From NCBI RefSeq assembly GCF_004125265.1, contig NZ_RDTE01000003.1:7254001-7318000 (forward strand): a DNA stretch of 64,000 bases, read 5' to 3'. The first letter of the stretch is position 1, and each line of letters starts with the position of its first letter. Below the pieces are notes generated by a model, which saw nothing but the letters and a program-made list of their open reading frames with translations, had not been told where the DNA came from and ran no database searches. A program made the position numbers and the translations under genes. Of this stretch, positions 26,061-34,109 are shown one piece after another. This stretch comes from Streptomyces lydicus (lineage in GTDB: Bacteria > Actinomycetota > Actinomycetes > Streptomycetales > Streptomycetaceae).

Positions 26061-27023
26061 TTGCTCAAGTCTGCCCCCAAAAAGCAAAACGTGAAGGACC
26101 CCGAGGGGCGGATGCCTCTCGTGGAGCACCTGCGTGAGCTCCGCAACCGGCTCGCCAAGGGCTTGCTGGCCGTCGTCCTCGCGACGATCGTCGCGGCCTT
26201 CTTCTACGAACAGATCATCAACTTCTTCACGAAGCCGGTGCTGCAGTCGGTGGGCTGTGACTCACTCTTCACCGACCTCGCCAAGCAGGAGAAGGGGTCG
26301 CGCTGCGCCAGCATCGTGATGATGGACCTGCTCGGCCCCTTCACCCTCGCGCTGAAGGTCTCCCTGGTCGCCGGCGTCATCCTGTCAGCGCCGGTCTGGC
26401 TCTACCAGCTCTGGGCCTTCCTCGCCCCGGGGCTGCACCGCAATGAGAAGAAGTACGCGCTCAGCTTCGTCGGCGTGGGTTTTCCGCTGTTCATGGCCGG
26501 CGGCTACTTCGCCTACCGGGTACTGCCCACCACGGCGGAGGTCCTGCTCACCTTCACCCCGGTCGGCATCGGCAACCTCCTCACGCTGGACAAGCTGCTC
26601 GACATCATCGCGCGGATGGTCATCGTGTTCGGCCTGTCCTTCGAACTGCCCCTGCTCCTGGTCATGCTGAACTTCGCCGGCATCATCACCGGCAAGCGCA
26701 TGCTCGGCTGGTGGCGGGCGATGGTCATGGCCATCACGGTCTTCTCGGCGATCGCGACACCGAGTACGGACCCGCTGACCATGCTCGCCCTGGCGGTGCC
26801 GATCGTCCTGCTGTACTTCGGTGCGGTCGGCGTCGCGCTGGCCAACGATGCCCGGCGGCGGCGACGGCTCGCGGCGGGGCCGGCTGACGACGAGGCGTCC
26901 GACCTCGATCTGACGCCTGAGGACATCGGAGAGATCGAGCCGGTGCCGGCGACCGCGGCGCTGCCGGAGCAGGCAAGCGGAGACGGCGACGCGAGGCACC
27001 GCGGCTTCGACGACGTCACCTGA
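26061..27023 (+). CDS. tatC: Sec-independent translocase subunit TatC
   Basis: A 320-residue membrane receptor for twin-arginine signal peptides. The cytoplasmic N-terminus holds PEGRMPLVEHLRELRNRL, with the conserved Glu and the HLxELRxR block. Six membrane helices follow, including FTLALKVSLVAGVILSAPVWLYQLWAFLAPGL. It has an extended, Arg- and Asp/Glu-rich C-terminal tail (about 265-320). TTG at 26061 gives the basic start LLKSAPKKQNVKDPEGRMP; the TTG is in keeping with a Lys-rich start. Closed by an 18-bp perfect hairpin. Confidence 0.96.
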   Translation: MLKSAPKKQNVKDPEGRMPLVEHLRELRNRLAKGLLAVVLATIVAAFFYEQIINFFTKPVLQSVGCDSLFTDLAKQEKGSRCASIVMMDLLGPFTLALKVSLVAGVILSAPVWLYQLWAFLAPGLHRNEKKYALSFVGVGFPLFMAGGYFAYRVLPTTAEVLLTFTPVGIGNLLTLDKLLDIIARMVIVFGLSFELPLLLVMLNFAGIITGKRMLGWWRAMVMAITVFSAIATPSTDPLTMLALAVPIVLLYFGAVGVALANDARRRRRLAAGPADDEASDLDLTPEDIGEIEPVPATAALPEQASGDGDARHRGFDDVT

Positions 27024-27148
27024 CGAGGGCGCGGGCTCCTCCCCGCGATAGCTGCTGCGAACCGAAGGCCCCGTGCTCGTCGAGCCAGGGCCTTCCGCAC
27101 GTCCGGTGCAGGGTCTGCGCGGAGTGAATTGAGCGCGAGCAGCAGAAA

Positions 27149-27188
27149 GCCTTGGGTGGGTGGCTCTGCGGAGCCACCCACCCAAGGC
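27149..27188. terminator. Bidirectional terminator after tatC
   Basis: 18-bp perfect arms (27149-27166 beginning GCCTTGGG, and 27171-27188) with the loop TGCG. It separates tatC from the convergent small secreted protein gene. Confidence 0.8.
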
Positions 27189-27204
27189 TGCTAGGTGCGA
27201 GCGC

Positions 27205-27525
27205 TCAGCACCTGCCGTAGTCCTTGATGGCGGTGGGCCCACCGACGGCACGGGAATTGAAGTGCGCACCTCCGGCAACGCACTGTTCATAGTCGGCGGC
27301 GACGGACCAGCTTATGTGGATCTTGTGCGCCGAGGAGCAGGTGTTGTGGCTGTACACCGCCGTGGTGACGTTGCCGTCTGCGCACGACCAGCTGAAACAA
27401 CCGGACGTGCCGCGGTGCGTGCTCATGGTGGTGGCCGTGGCGGCTGCCGCCGGCCCGGCGGTCGTCATGATCGCCACGGCCGCGGTGCCTGTCACCACAG
27501 CGATGGCGCGCTTCGTGATGCTCAT
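27205..27525 (-). CDS. Small secreted Cys-rich protein A
   Basis: A 106-residue precursor with a Sec signal peptide (MSITKRAIAVVTGTAAVAIM then TTAGPAAAA) and a mature domain of about 75 residues with five cysteines: GCFSWSC, HNTC, YEQC and the terminal GRC. The pattern V-x-Y-x(n)-N-x-C ... K-I-x(2)-W ... C ... Y-x-C is shared with the protein encoded 384 bases away (secreted protein B), suggesting paralogy. ATG at 27525 is preceded by GGAGAAA. No known family is recognised; a small extracellular binding or inhibitor protein is one possibility. Codon use is less GC-biased than that of its neighbours. Confidence 0.75.
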   Translation of the reverse strand: MSITKRAIAVVTGTAAVAIMTTAGPAAAATATTMSTHRGTSGCFSWSCADGNVTTAVYSHNTCSSAHKIHISWSVAADYEQCVAGGAHFNSRAVGGPTAIKDYGRC

Positions 27526-27619
27526 TTTCTCCACTCGATGTCGCTCGTTCCTCTTGTCACGGGCGCGACTCGCGAAATCACCAAAAATAGCAAATTCGTT
27601 CGAGTGTGTGCCGATCGCT

Positions 27620-27649
27620 ATCTTATGGACGGGCAAACGGGGTGATCAA
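27620..27649 (-). promoter_or_regulatory. Sigma-70-like promoter for secreted protein A
   Basis: On the minus strand TTGATC (27649-27644) and TAAGAT (27625-27620) are 18 bases apart, a good match to the vegetative consensus, in an AT-rich stretch about 95 bases upstream of the start. Confidence 0.5.
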
Positions 27650-27815
27650 GGAGAAAACCGGCCACGGGTAAGAGTGCGTGGCCGTATGTCTCCGCGTTCT
27701 TTTCCGTGCACTCTGCGGTGGGGGTAGGCGCGCGGGGACCGACCTGCTAACCGTTCTCTTGCGGTCGGTAATGGCGTGGCGGGGTGGCGAGCGTCGTGGG
27801 ACGGGGGGAACTGGC

Positions 27816-27847
27816 AGGGCGGGGAGCCGTGCACGGCTCCCCGCCCT
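27816..27847 (-). terminator. Perfect 32-bp palindrome, terminator of secreted protein B
   Basis: AGGGCGGGGAGCCGTG meets its exact complement with no spacer. It lies 61 bases past the stop codon of the minus-strand gene, where a terminator is expected. Confidence 0.65.
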
Positions 27848-27908
27848 TCATTGCGAGCTGCCCCTCTCCCGGCGGTGCGGTGTCGGGCTCATGAGGCGCT
27901 CCCCGGCC

Positions 27909-28196
27909 TCAGCAGTATTTGGCACCCTGGAGTTGGCCGGTGCCCTGGTAGTGGATCTTGCGCTTCGGCGGGATCGTGAAGCAGTCGCTGTCCGGCCACC
28001 AGCGCTCGGCGATCTGCACCTTGATGGTCTTCTTGCAGCCGTTGTAGATGTCCACGGAGTTCTTGCTCGGGTGCCACGTCGCCTGGACGCACTTGCCCAC
28101 GCCCGCGGCTGCTGCCGGACCGGCCGTCGCCATCGGAATCCCCACCGCGGTCACGGCCAACGCCGCGGTCACCGTTGCTGCCTTGAACTTGTTCAT
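27909..28196 (-). CDS. Small secreted Cys-rich protein B
   Basis: A 95-residue precursor: signal peptide MNKFKAATVTAALAVTAVGI then PMATAGPAAAA, and a basic mature domain of about 63 residues with four cysteines (GKCVQ, NGCKK, SDCFT and the terminal KYC). VDIYNGCKKTIKVQIAERW is the most distinctive stretch. It shares its cleavage-site sequence AGPAAAA, Cys spacing and a Cys-terminal end with secreted protein A. ATG at 28196 has AAGGGGG upstream. The frame is open further upstream to 28394, but that extension lacks a signal. It diverges from the helicase gene. Not recognised as any named family. Confidence 0.75.
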   Translation of the reverse strand: MNKFKAATVTAALAVTAVGIPMATAGPAAAAGVGKCVQATWHPSKNSVDIYNGCKKTIKVQIAERWWPDSDCFTIPPKRKIHYQGTGQLQGAKYC

Positions 28197-28435
28197 CGGT
28201 CCCCCTTCGTCTTCGGGAGGCATGAGTGGCCTCCTTCGTTCCACCCGCGGGTGACGCCCCTGGTCACAAGGCGTCACTAACATGCCGCGGAGGCAGGAGA
28301 TCATGACAGCGATATTGTGCCGTCCCGCGCCCGGCCGCCCGCCACCTCGTGCGTGAGCGCTCCGGCGATCTGGGTTCCAAGAGGAGCCGGGCAAAGGCTG
28401 CGCATAAAGATCCGGTCGTTGTCAGAGGTGGCCGG

Positions 28436-28441
28436 TAGGCT
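28436..28441 (+). promoter_or_regulatory. Candidate -10 element for the helicase gene
   Basis: TAGGCT 10 bases before the ATG at 28452, with no ribosome site; the transcript may be leaderless or nearly so. Confidence 0.45.
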
Positions 28442-28451
28442 CGTAAGCACG

Positions 28452-31268
28452 ATGACCGAGGACATGTCCCCTGCTGAGCGCTATGCCGCCGCCAAGCTCC
28501 GGGCGGCCGAGCAGGCCACCGCACTCGCCCCTTTCCGAGAGATGTACGACTTCGGCCTGGACCCGTTCCAGGTCGAGGCGTGCCAGGCCCTGGAGGCCGG
28601 CAAGGGCGTGCTGGTCGCGGCCCCCACCGGATCCGGAAAGACGATCGTCGGCGAATTCGCCGTCCACCTGGCCCTGGAGCAGGGCCGAAAATGCTTCTAC
28701 ACCACGCCCATCAAGGCGCTGTCCAACCAGAAGTACCAGGATCTGGTGAAGCGGTACGGCGCCGAGAAGGTCGGTCTGCTGACCGGCGACAACAGTGTCA
28801 ACTCCGAGGCTCCGGTGGTCGTGATGACCACCGAGGTGCTGCGGAACATGCTCTATGCCGGCTCCCGGTCGCTGGTCGGCCTCGGCTATGTGGTGATGGA
28901 CGAGGTGCACTACCTCTCCGACCGCTTCCGTGGCGCCGTCTGGGAAGAGGTGATCATCCATCTGCCCGAATCGGTGACCTTGGTGTCACTGTCGGCGACG
29001 GTCTCCAACGCCGAGGAGTTCGGCGACTGGCTGGACACGGTCCGTGGTGACACGGCCGTGATCGTCTCCGAGCACCGCCCGGTGCCGCTGTGGCAGCAAG
29101 TCCTCGCCGGCCGTCGGATATACGACCTGTTCGAGGAGCGGGACGGGCAGAGCGGCGGCCGCCGCGAGGTCAATCCCGATCTGGAGCGGCTGGCCCGGAT
29201 GGAGAACAGCCGGCCGACGTTCGGCCGGGACAAGCGCCGGGGCCGCAATCTGCGCGAGGCGGACCGTGAGCGCGAGCGGCGCCAGCGCGCCCGGATCTGG
29301 ACGCCCAGCCGGCCCGAGGTCATCGACCGCCTCGACAACGAGGGTCTGCTGCCCGCGATCACCTTCATCTTCAGCCGCGCCGGCTGCGAGTCCGCCGTCC
29401 AGCAGTGCCTGTATTCGGGCCTGCGGCTCAACGACCAGGAGGGCCGTGAGGAGGTCCGCCGCATAGTGGAGGCGCGGACGGCCGGCATCCCGGACGACGA
29501 CCTCCATGTGCTGGGCTACTTCGAGTGGCTGGAGGGCCTGGAACGGGGCATCGCGGCGCACCACGCCGGCATGCTGCCGACGTTCAAGGAGGTCGTCGAG
29601 GAGCTGTTCGTCAAGGGTCTGGTCAAGGCCGTCTTCGCCACCGAGACGCTGGCGCTGGGCATCAACATGCCCGCGCGTTCCGTGGTGTTGGAAAAGCTGG
29701 TGAAGTGGAACGGCGAGCAGCACGCCGACATCACCCCCGGCGAGTACACCCAGCTGACCGGCCGCGCCGGGCGCCGCGGGATCGACATCGAGGGCCATGC
29801 GGTGGTGCTGTGGCAGCGGGGGATGAACCCGGGCGCGCTGGCCGGGCTCGCCGGGACGCGTACGTATCCGCTGCGGTCCTCCTTCAAGCCGTCGTACAAC
29901 ATGGCGGTCAACCTCGTCTCGCAGTTCGGCAGGCACCGTTCGCGGGAGCTGCTGGAGATGTCCTTCGCGCAGTTCCAGGCCGACAAGTCAGTGGTCGGGA
30001 TCTCGCGGCAGGTGCAGAAGAACGAGGAGGGGCTGGAGGGCTACCGCGGCTCGATGACCTGTCACCTCGGCGACTTCGAGGAGTACTCCCGGCTGCGGCG
30101 GGAGCTGAAGGAGCGGGAGACGGAGCTGGCCAAGCAGGGCGCGGCACAGCGGCGGGTGGCGGCCTCGGCGGCGCTGGAGAAGCTGAAGCCCGGCGATGTC
30201 ATCCATGTGCCGACCGGCAAGTACGCGGGCCTTGCGCTGGTCCTCGACCCCGGTATGCCCTCGGGGCGGACCAACGGCCATCGCGGTTTCGAGGCCCAGG
30301 ACGGCCCGCGTCCGCTGGTGCTGACCGCCGAGCGGCAGGTCAAGCGGCTGGGGTCGATCGACTTCCCGGTGCCGGTCGAGGCGCTGGACCGGATGCGGAT
30401 CCCCAAGTCCTTCAACGCCCGCAGCCCGCAGTCGCGCCGTGATCTGGCCTCGGCGCTGCGGACGAAGGCCGGCCACAGGGTGCCGTCGCGGCACCGCAAG
30501 CCCCGCTCCGCGGCGGCCGACGACCGCGAGATCGCCCGGCTGCGGACGGAGATCCGGGCGCATCCCTGCCATGGCTGTGCCGAGCGCGAGGACCACGCCC
30601 GCTGGGCGGAGCGCTATCACCGGCTGCTGCGCGACACCCGCCAGTTGGAGCGCCGGATCGAGGGGCGGACGAACACCATCGCCCGTACCTTCGACCGGAT
30701 CTGCGCCCTGCTGACCGAGCTGGACTACCTCGAGGGCGACACGGTCACCGACGAGGGCCGCCGCCTGGCCCGGCTCTACGGCGAGCTGGATCTGCTGGCG
30801 AGCGAATGCCTGCGCGACGGCGTCTGGGAGGGCCTCGGCCCGGCGGAGCTGGCGGCCTGTGCCTCGGCGCTGGTGTACGAGGCACGGCAGGCGGACGACG
30901 CGGTGGCACCCAAGCTGCCGGCCGGGAAGGCCAGGGACGCGCTGGGCGAGATGGTCCGCATCTGGGGCCGGCTGGACGCCCTGGAGGAGGACCACAAGAT
31001 CAACCAGGCGGAGGGCGTCGGCCAGCGCGAGCCGGACCTCGGCTTCGCCTGGGCCGCGTACCGCTGGGCCTCCGGCTTCGGCCTCGACGAGGTCCTGCGG
31101 GAGGCGGAGATGCCCGCCGGCGATTTCGTCCGCTGGTGCAAGCAGCTGGTCGACGTCCTCGGCCAGATCGCCGCGGCGGCCCCGCCCGGCGGCACGGTGG
31201 CGCGTACGGCACGCAAGGCCATGGACGGTGTGCTGCGCGGCGTGGTGGCGTATTCGTCGGTGGGCTGA
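28452..31268 (+). CDS. Ski2/Mtr4-like DEAD/DEAH-box RNA helicase
   Basis: A 938-residue superfamily 2 helicase of the HelY/Mtr4 group. The N-terminal RecA domain has Walker A APTGSGKT (57-64), DEVH at 150-153, and LSATV. The second RecA domain has TFIFSRAGCESAV, GINMPARSV and motif VI QLTGRAGRRG. A DSHCT-like C-terminal domain fills the last 200 residues (LTELDYLEGDTVTDEGRRLARLYGELD). A Cys-containing stretch (HPCHGCAERE) lies before it. It probably unwinds structured RNA in turnover or ribosome biogenesis. ATG at 28452. Two strong hairpins follow. Confidence 0.95.
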   Translation: MTEDMSPAERYAAAKLRAAEQATALAPFREMYDFGLDPFQVEACQALEAGKGVLVAAPTGSGKTIVGEFAVHLALEQGRKCFYTTPIKALSNQKYQDLVKRYGAEKVGLLTGDNSVNSEAPVVVMTTEVLRNMLYAGSRSLVGLGYVVMDEVHYLSDRFRGAVWEEVIIHLPESVTLVSLSATVSNAEEFGDWLDTVRGDTAVIVSEHRPVPLWQQVLAGRRIYDLFEERDGQSGGRREVNPDLERLARMENSRPTFGRDKRRGRNLREADRERERRQRARIWTPSRPEVIDRLDNEGLLPAITFIFSRAGCESAVQQCLYSGLRLNDQEGREEVRRIVEARTAGIPDDDLHVLGYFEWLEGLERGIAAHHAGMLPTFKEVVEELFVKGLVKAVFATETLALGINMPARSVVLEKLVKWNGEQHADITPGEYTQLTGRAGRRGIDIEGHAVVLWQRGMNPGALAGLAGTRTYPLRSSFKPSYNMAVNLVSQFGRHRSRELLEMSFAQFQADKSVVGISRQVQKNEEGLEGYRGSMTCHLGDFEEYSRLRRELKERETELAKQGAAQRRVAASAALEKLKPGDVIHVPTGKYAGLALVLDPGMPSGRTNGHRGFEAQDGPRPLVLTAERQVKRLGSIDFPVPVEALDRMRIPKSFNARSPQSRRDLASALRTKAGHRVPSRHRKPRSAAADDREIARLRTEIRAHPCHGCAEREDHARWAERYHRLLRDTRQLERRIEGRTNTIARTFDRICALLTELDYLEGDTVTDEGRRLARLYGELDLLASECLRDGVWEGLGPAELAACASALVYEARQADDAVAPKLPAGKARDALGEMVRIWGRLDALEEDHKINQAEGVGQREPDLGFAWAAYRWASGFGLDEVLREAEMPAGDFVRWCKQLVDVLGQIAAAAPPGGTVARTARKAMDGVLRGVVAYSSVG

Positions 31269-31270
31269 GC

Positions 31271-31339
31271 GGCGGGGCCGCGACCGGCCCCGCCGTGCGA
31301 CGGCGCCGCGCCCCTTGTTCGGAGGGGTGCGGCGCCGTC
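31271..31339 (+). terminator. Double hairpin terminator after the helicase gene
   Basis: First stem GGCGGGGCCG/CGGCCCCGCC (31271-31294); second stem about 15 bp, GACGGCGCCGC... and its complement (31299-31339), closing on CCCC/GGGG. Confidence 0.65.
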
Positions 31340-31446
31340 TGCGTGGAGGCAGGCGCCGTCAGCCAATTCCTGCTGCGACGCGGTGAGTTCGCGGCGGTGC
31401 GGACGGGGCTGGGTGCGGCCCCCGGGCGGCGGGGGAGGATGGCGGT

Positions 31447-31887
31447 ATGTCGGAGACCAGGGACGAGGGTGCCGCTCCGGTGCGGCGCTTCGGGAAGCTC
31501 ATCAGGCTGCGCCCGGAACACCGTGAGGAGTATCTGCGGCTGCATGCGGAGGTCTGGCCGGAGGTGCTGGAGATGATCACCGCCTGCCATCTCCGCAACT
31601 ACTCGATCTTCCTCAAGGGCGATGTGCTGTTCTCGTATGCCGAGTACGTCGGCGAGGACTACGCCGCCGATATGGCCAGGATGGCCGCCGACCCCGTGAC
31701 CCGGCGGTGGTGGCAGCTCACCGATCCCTGCCAGGAGCAGACCGGCGGCGCCGTACCGGGGGGAGTGGTGGACCCCGATGCGGGAGGTCTTCCACCACGA
31801 CTGAGCCGGCCGGCGCACCGTTCCGCGTTCCCGGGCGGGGCTGCCATCGGGTTCTTCGGCGGGGCGCCGACGGGGCTCCCGCCGTGA
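31447..31887 (+). CDS. rhaM: L-rhamnose mutarotase-like protein, 3' end out of frame
   Basis: Residues 1-105 match the dimeric RhaM/YiiL fold that interconverts alpha and beta L-rhamnose: VRRFGKLIRLRPEHREEYLRLH with the catalytic-type His33, EVWPEV, NYSIFLKGDVLFSYAEYVGED and RWWQLTDPCQ. After PCQEQTGGAVPG the open frame runs into a Pro/Gly-rich tail that ends at 31887 and does not look like the family. In the next frame the same bases read GEWWTPMREVFHHD and stop at 31804, which is the expected ending. A single extra G in the run of six at 31758-31763 would explain this; it may be a sequencing error or a real mutation. No rhamnose pathway genes are adjacent. Confidence 0.8.
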   Translation: MSETRDEGAAPVRRFGKLIRLRPEHREEYLRLHAEVWPEVLEMITACHLRNYSIFLKGDVLFSYAEYVGEDYAADMARMAADPVTRRWWQLTDPCQEQTGGAVPGGVVDPDAGGLPPRLSRPAHRSAFPGGAAIGFFGGAPTGLPP

Positions 31888-32058
31888 TCGCCGCGACAGA
31901 CTCCCGGTCCCGGTGGAAGGCTGACGGCAACAACATCGAGGCGGTCTGTCATACGCCGTGGCGCGGGCCCCTTCCGCCGCCGGGAGGCGCCCCGGGCCGA
32001 AGGGCCGACGGGCCGCAAGAGACGCTGTGGAAGGGGCCGGTCGGGCCGTGCCGCGGGG

Positions 32059-32916
32059 TCAGGAGGCCGTCGCCGGAGCGGACTCCTGCTCGGCCTCGAC
32101 CTGCTGGTTCCACTCGCGCTTACCGGCCTGCCAGCCGTCCTCGTCGTGGCCGGTGCGCCAGTAGCCGGAGACGGACAGGGCCTCACGGGGGATCGCGTGC
32201 TCGACGCGGAGCAGGCGGCGCAGTTCCTTCACGAACCCGGCCTCGCCGTGCACGAACGCCTGGACCCGGCCGGCCGGGAACTCCAGCGCCCGTACGGCGG
32301 CGACCAGTTCACGGCCGACCGGCGCGGCACCGCGGTACAGCCAGCGGACCTCGGCACCCGGCGGTACCTCCAGTTCCTGACGCTCCTCCGGGCCCGCCAC
32401 CTCGATGAAGGCGTGCACCGGCACGCCTGCGGGCATCCGGGCCAGGGAGGCCGCGATGGCGGGCAGCGCGCTCTCGTCGCCCGCCAGCAGGTGCCAGTCG
32501 GCGCTCGCCTCGGGGACGTACGCACCGCCGGGGCCGGACAGGTAGATCTCCTCGCCCGGCTTCGCCGCGGCCGCCCACGGCCCGGCCAGGCCCTCGTCGC
32601 CGTGCACCACGAAGTCCACGGTCAGCTCGCGGGCCGCGGCGTCCCAGGCGCGGACGGTGTAGGTACGGGTACTGGGCCACTGGTCGCGCGGGAAGTCGGC
32701 GCGGATCTGCGCGATGTCGAACGGCTCGGGGTAGTCGACGCCGGGCTGCGGAAAGACCAGCTTCACGTAATGGTCGGTGTACTCACCGGCCGTGAACTCC
32801 GCCAGCCCGTCACCGCCCAGCACCACACGGACCATGTGCGGGGTGAGCTGCTCGCTGCGCTGCACCCGGGCGCGGTGCACGGTGGGCTTCTTGCGGGACG
32901 GACGCTCTGCTGCCAC
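32059..32916 (-). CDS. Siderophore-interacting protein (FAD-dependent ferric-siderophore reductase)
   Basis: A 285-residue cytosolic flavoprotein of the ViuB/YqjH group that releases iron from siderophores. An FAD-binding barrel at about 10-130 has HMVRVVLGGDGL, RTYTVRAWD (the R-x-Y-[ST] FAD motif) and a GPGGAY phosphate loop; the C-terminal NAD(P)H half has LLAGDESALPAIAA and YWRTGHDEDGW. GTG at 32916. An iron box with 15 of 19 consensus bases sits just upstream, so the gene should be repressed by the DtxR-type regulator when iron is plentiful. The end is Glu/Ala-rich. Confidence 0.95.
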   Translation of the reverse strand: MAAERPSRKKPTVHRARVQRSEQLTPHMVRVVLGGDGLAEFTAGEYTDHYVKLVFPQPGVDYPEPFDIAQIRADFPRDQWPSTRTYTVRAWDAAARELTVDFVVHGDEGLAGPWAAAAKPGEEIYLSGPGGAYVPEASADWHLLAGDESALPAIAASLARMPAGVPVHAFIEVAGPEERQELEVPPGAEVRWLYRGAAPVGRELVAAVRALEFPAGRVQAFVHGEAGFVKELRRLLRVEHAIPREALSVSGYWRTGHDEDGWQAGKREWNQQVEAEQESAPATAS

Positions 32917-32942
32917 GGCAATCTCCCCTGATACATGAATTA

Positions 32943-32961
32943 TTAGGCTTACCTAACCTAG
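32943..32961. promoter_or_regulatory. DmdR/IdeR-type iron box before the siderophore-interacting protein gene
   Basis: TTAGGCTTACCTAACCTAG (19 bp; 15 matches to the consensus on the minus strand), 27 bases upstream of the minus-strand GTG and 7 bases below the stop region of the exonuclease gene. Confidence 0.75.
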
Positions 32962-32967
32962 CAGGTG

Positions 32968-33906
32968 TCAGTGGCGGAGGGTCAGGAGCAGACGCTGCAG
33001 GGCACCGCCGAGGCCCCACTGGGCGGCCAGTGCCTCCAGGCGCTCGGGGTCGGCCGGTTCGGCCGGCAGGGTGTGGTCGACGGCCGGGACGGGCACGTCG
33101 GTGGCCACCTTCACGACCGTGGGGGCGACGGCCAGGTAGGGGCGCGCCTCCAGCAGTCGCTTGCGCTGGGCGGGGGTCACCTTCGAGGCCGGGTCGTCGG
33201 CGGCGGCCATGATGCCCGCCAGGTCGCCGTAGGTGTCCAGCAGTTTGGCGGCGGTCTTCTCGCCGATGCCCGCAACGCCCGGCAGACCGTCGCTGGGGTC
33301 GCCGCGCAGCAGCGCCAGATCGGCGTAACCGGGCCCGTCCACCCCGTACTTCTCGCGCAACAGGGCCTCGTCGGTGATCTGGAGGGTGCCGACGCCCTTG
33401 AGCGGATACAGGATGCGGATGCCGCGCCGGTCGTCGACGAGCTGGAAGAGGTCGCGGTCGCCGGTGACGATGTCCACCGGGCCCTTCGCCTGTGCGGTCA
33501 GGGTGCCGATGACGTCGTCGGCCTCGTAGCCGGCCGCGCCGATGCGGGCGATGCCCAGGGCGTCCAGGACGTCCTCGATGACCGGGACCTGCGGCGAGAG
33601 GGTGTCGGGGATCTCCTCCTCGTCGGGCTCCGCGGAGCCGGCCGGGGCTTCCCCGGCGACCCGGTGTGCCTTGTACGAGGGGATCAGATCGACCCGCCAC
33701 TGGGGGCGCCAGTCGAAGTCCATGCAGGCGACCAGGTCGTCGGGGTGGTGGTCCTGGACGAGCCGGGCGATGAAGTCCAGCAGGCCGCGTACCGCGTTCA
33801 CCGGGGTGCCGTCCGGGGCCTTGACTGATTCCGGTACCCCGAAATAGGCGCGGAAGTAGAGAGAGGCGGTGTCGAGGAGCATCAGGCGTCGAGTCACATC
33901 CCGCAT
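32968..33906 (-). CDS. 5'-3' exonuclease (polymerase I N-terminal-like/FEN family)
   Basis: A protein of about 312 residues like the 5'-nuclease domain of DNA polymerase I, made as a separate polypeptide. Metal-binding acidic residues are seen in LMLLDTASLYFRAYF, LVACMDFDWRPQWRV, GYEADDVIGTL and IVTGDRDLFQLVD. The helix-hairpin-helix DNA clamp is GDPSDGLPGVAGIGEKTAAKLL. Role: removing RNA primers or flaps in repair. The start is uncertain: ATG at 33906 (MRDVTRRLMLLD) is preferred, with GTG at 33930 and a GTG at 33897 as alternatives; no clear ribosome site precedes any. It is upstream of the iron-box gene on the same strand. Confidence 0.92.
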   Translation of the reverse strand: MRDVTRRLMLLDTASLYFRAYFGVPESVKAPDGTPVNAVRGLLDFIARLVQDHHPDDLVACMDFDWRPQWRVDLIPSYKAHRVAGEAPAGSAEPDEEEIPDTLSPQVPVIEDVLDALGIARIGAAGYEADDVIGTLTAQAKGPVDIVTGDRDLFQLVDDRRGIRILYPLKGVGTLQITDEALLREKYGVDGPGYADLALLRGDPSDGLPGVAGIGEKTAAKLLDTYGDLAGIMAAADDPASKVTPAQRKRLLEARPYLAVAPTVVKVATDVPVPAVDHTLPAEPADPERLEALAAQWGLGGALQRLLLTLRH

Positions 33907-34000
33907 CTTGCCGTATGCCCCATACGTCACGCGGATGTGAGGTGAATCACTGGCTTGTTTGAGCCAGATAAAGACGGGCAGGCGCGCAACCGGAGTGGAC

Positions 34001-34083
34001 CCGGTCGAGATTCAACCTTTCGACCGGTAAAGGCGGGCGGAACCCGTGCCGCTCCGCGACCTGGCTACGGGGGTGGCAGGTCG
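34001..34083 (+). promoter_or_regulatory. Structured 5' leader of the glycine-betaine transporter operon
   Basis: Three successive hairpins: CCGGTCGA/TCGACCGG (34001-34027), GGCGGG...CCCGTGCC (34032-34050) and CGACCTG/CAGGTCG (34057-34083). They end 26 bases before the first start codon. It may be a regulatory leader; it does not match a riboswitch class I can name. Confidence 0.4.
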
Positions 34084-34109
34084 TCCTCCGATCGACAAGA
34101 GAGGCATAT

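Larger units (their letters stand above)
27526..27908. other. Intergenic region between the two small secreted protein genes
   Basis: A 383-bp region with no convincing gene. It holds a candidate minus-strand promoter for secreted protein A and a perfect 32-bp palindrome that probably terminates secreted protein B. The stretch around 27580-27660 is notably AT-rich for this genome. Confidence 0.6.

Noticed and set aside
27909..28394. Longer start for secreted protein B at 28394
   Set aside because: The extension lacks a signal sequence and ribosome site; ATG 28196 is followed by a good signal peptide and preceded by AAGGGGG.
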